Part shown: positions 62,979-64,000 of the stretch, one piece after another
Layout: the number at the start of each line of letters is the position of its first letter
Numbering within the stretch: the first letter of the stretch is position 1
Assembly: GCA_963210315.1 (NCBI GenBank)
Contig: OY723247.1
Location: 2,046,001 to 2,110,000 of the forward strand
Source of the DNA: Rhynchopus euleeides
Taxonomy: Eukaryota > Euglenozoa > Diplonemea > Diplonemida > Diplonemidae
Length of the DNA stretch: 64,000 nt
Reading direction: 5' to 3'
Notes under the pieces: generated by a model
The model's input: only the letters and a program-made list of their open reading frames with translations
Database searches by the model: none
Told to the model about the DNA's origin: nothing
Made by a program: the position numbers and the translations under genes

Positions 62979-64000
62979 TGGCGGTGTTGCTTCTCTGCGG
63001 TTAGGTTGGCGGAGCAATGTCACCCGGGCAGCGTGTGGCGTGAGACCGCCGGCAGAACGCAGAGAGAGAGAGAGAGAGCAGCCAATTCTTCCCACAACTT
63101 CTGAATTTCTGTGTGTTGTGTGCGAACAACGGGAAAGAAATCCCACCACCACTGTCCCCCTTCGCGTGTTACCTTTTTGTTTTCTGAATGCCGCATATTC
63201 AACCCCAATGCGCTGTGCTGTGTCGCGCTGTGCATTCTATCTTGGCTGGCCTTAAAAAAAATCACAGCAGAAAAAGAGCAAACCACGCCGCGTGTGTGCT
63301 GGCCCATCCCCACATTGTGTTTGCCAAGAAAACCAAGTATCCTGGGATGTGCACATCACGAAGCCCCTGCGGAAGGGGGGTGTTGGCTTGAATGGGGCAG
63401 TTGGGGGGTGACAGCGCAATACCAAAGCAAACACACATCAGGGGCGTCTGGGGGGGGGGGGGGGGGGTCATTGGCATCACCATATCTCGACGGCTTTAAG
63501 ACTGACTGACTTCTTGAATTGAAACCCAGAATATGGTGGTTGTGCCTCCCTCACAGGGGCTGCGACGGTCACCCAAGATCCGTTCAGATCGTTCAATTCA
63601 CGCCTGGCTCCGGTGGGTGCAGGGGATAAGGGGATCCATCGGTTATCCTTCCTCGCTCTATCTCTTTCTCCGCGCCCAGCGGCCAGCGTAACCAGCGTGC
63701 TGTGCGTTGTGTTTTTGTGTGCTGTGCCTCAACAAATCCCAGATGTGCTTTATTTTTTTTGGCATTTCGCCGCCCCTTCTCTTCTCCCTTGGTCTCCATT
63801 GTTTTCACCCGAGCCATGGTCCATGTGCGTGATTCTCAGACCTCCACATTCCCGTGTGATTCCTTGCGAACGAAAGTGGTAGATACAACGTAGAAACATA
63901 GTTGGGGGTGGGGTGGGGTGGGATAGGCCCGCCCATTAAAGTGCCAGATAATAGTGATGGCGCAAACACGGGTGCTGCGATAGGGTTTCCTGGGGGGGAG
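62979..64000. other. Right-hand flank, no gene seen
   Basis: GA microsatellite (~63060-63079), a ~16-G run (~63450-63467), and GGGGTGGGGTGGGGTGGG (~63906-63922). ORFs are motif-free. Confidence 0.45.

Overview
This is nuclear DNA of a GC-rich protist, most likely a diplonemid or close relative (Euglenozoa). Five lines of evidence support this. (1) All fifteen convincing protein genes lie on the + strand, as in euglenozoan directional gene arrays. (2) Several start codons sit just after a pyrimidine-rich stretch and an AG, as expected for spliced-leader trans-splicing. (3) A displaced 3' end of SSU rRNA (34115-34345) carries euglenozoan-type variants, such as CTGCCATTTGTACACACC and GGTGAACCTGCAGC. 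(4) There is an EFL-type (elongation factor-like) gene, a family known to me from diplonemids and some bodonids. (5) Genes have short introns, and 13 of the 14 I could place begin GTATG. Genus and species cannot be decided from the window.

Layout. 1-2779: tandem array of a ~620-bp unit. 2824-3980: a ~358-bp direct repeat pair. 4448-7122: a doubtful minus-strand ORF, a helical hypothetical gene and a UPF0696/C11orf68-like gene. 7757-11198: a kinesin-14-like motor with an N-terminal SH3 domain. 11199-15267: gene-free, homopolymer- and microsatellite-rich. 15268-19625: a multi-pass membrane protein with a ubiquitin-like (Ubl) segment and a small tail-anchored protein. 19726-21818: a nested foldback repeat. 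22203-23144: a rhodanese/mercaptopyruvate sulfurtransferase. 23723-27276 and 33742-38064: two near-identical genes encoding ankyrin repeats, an Ala-rich helical linker, a protein kinase and a PARP catalytic domain, with a repeat island and a Ubl-WD40 gene between them. 38065-39385: a mosaic of broken pieces of these neighbours, one split by a 247-bp palindrome. 39937-46617: a kinase-LIM-zinc-ribbon protein, a tandem-BRCT-like protein and an EFL paralogue with damaged GTPase motifs. 47493-48510: a broken hAT transposase. 48713-52342: a carnosine N-methyltransferase-like protein and a membrane-anchored SETD3-like methyltransferase. 52343-61457: a gene-poor block with nested inverted-repeat elements at 54372-59757. 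61458-62978: a Ubl-ankyrin protein.

The genes do not form an obvious pathway, but signalling and chromatin modules recur: kinase, ADP-ribosyltransferase, Ubl, ankyrin, WD40, BRCT, SET and LIM. The most striking items are the kinase-PARP fusion pair, the SSU rRNA fragment inside an intron between duplicated ankyrin exons, the degenerate EFL, and the several generations of nested foldback DNA. All family assignments are by eye from motifs; no search was run.
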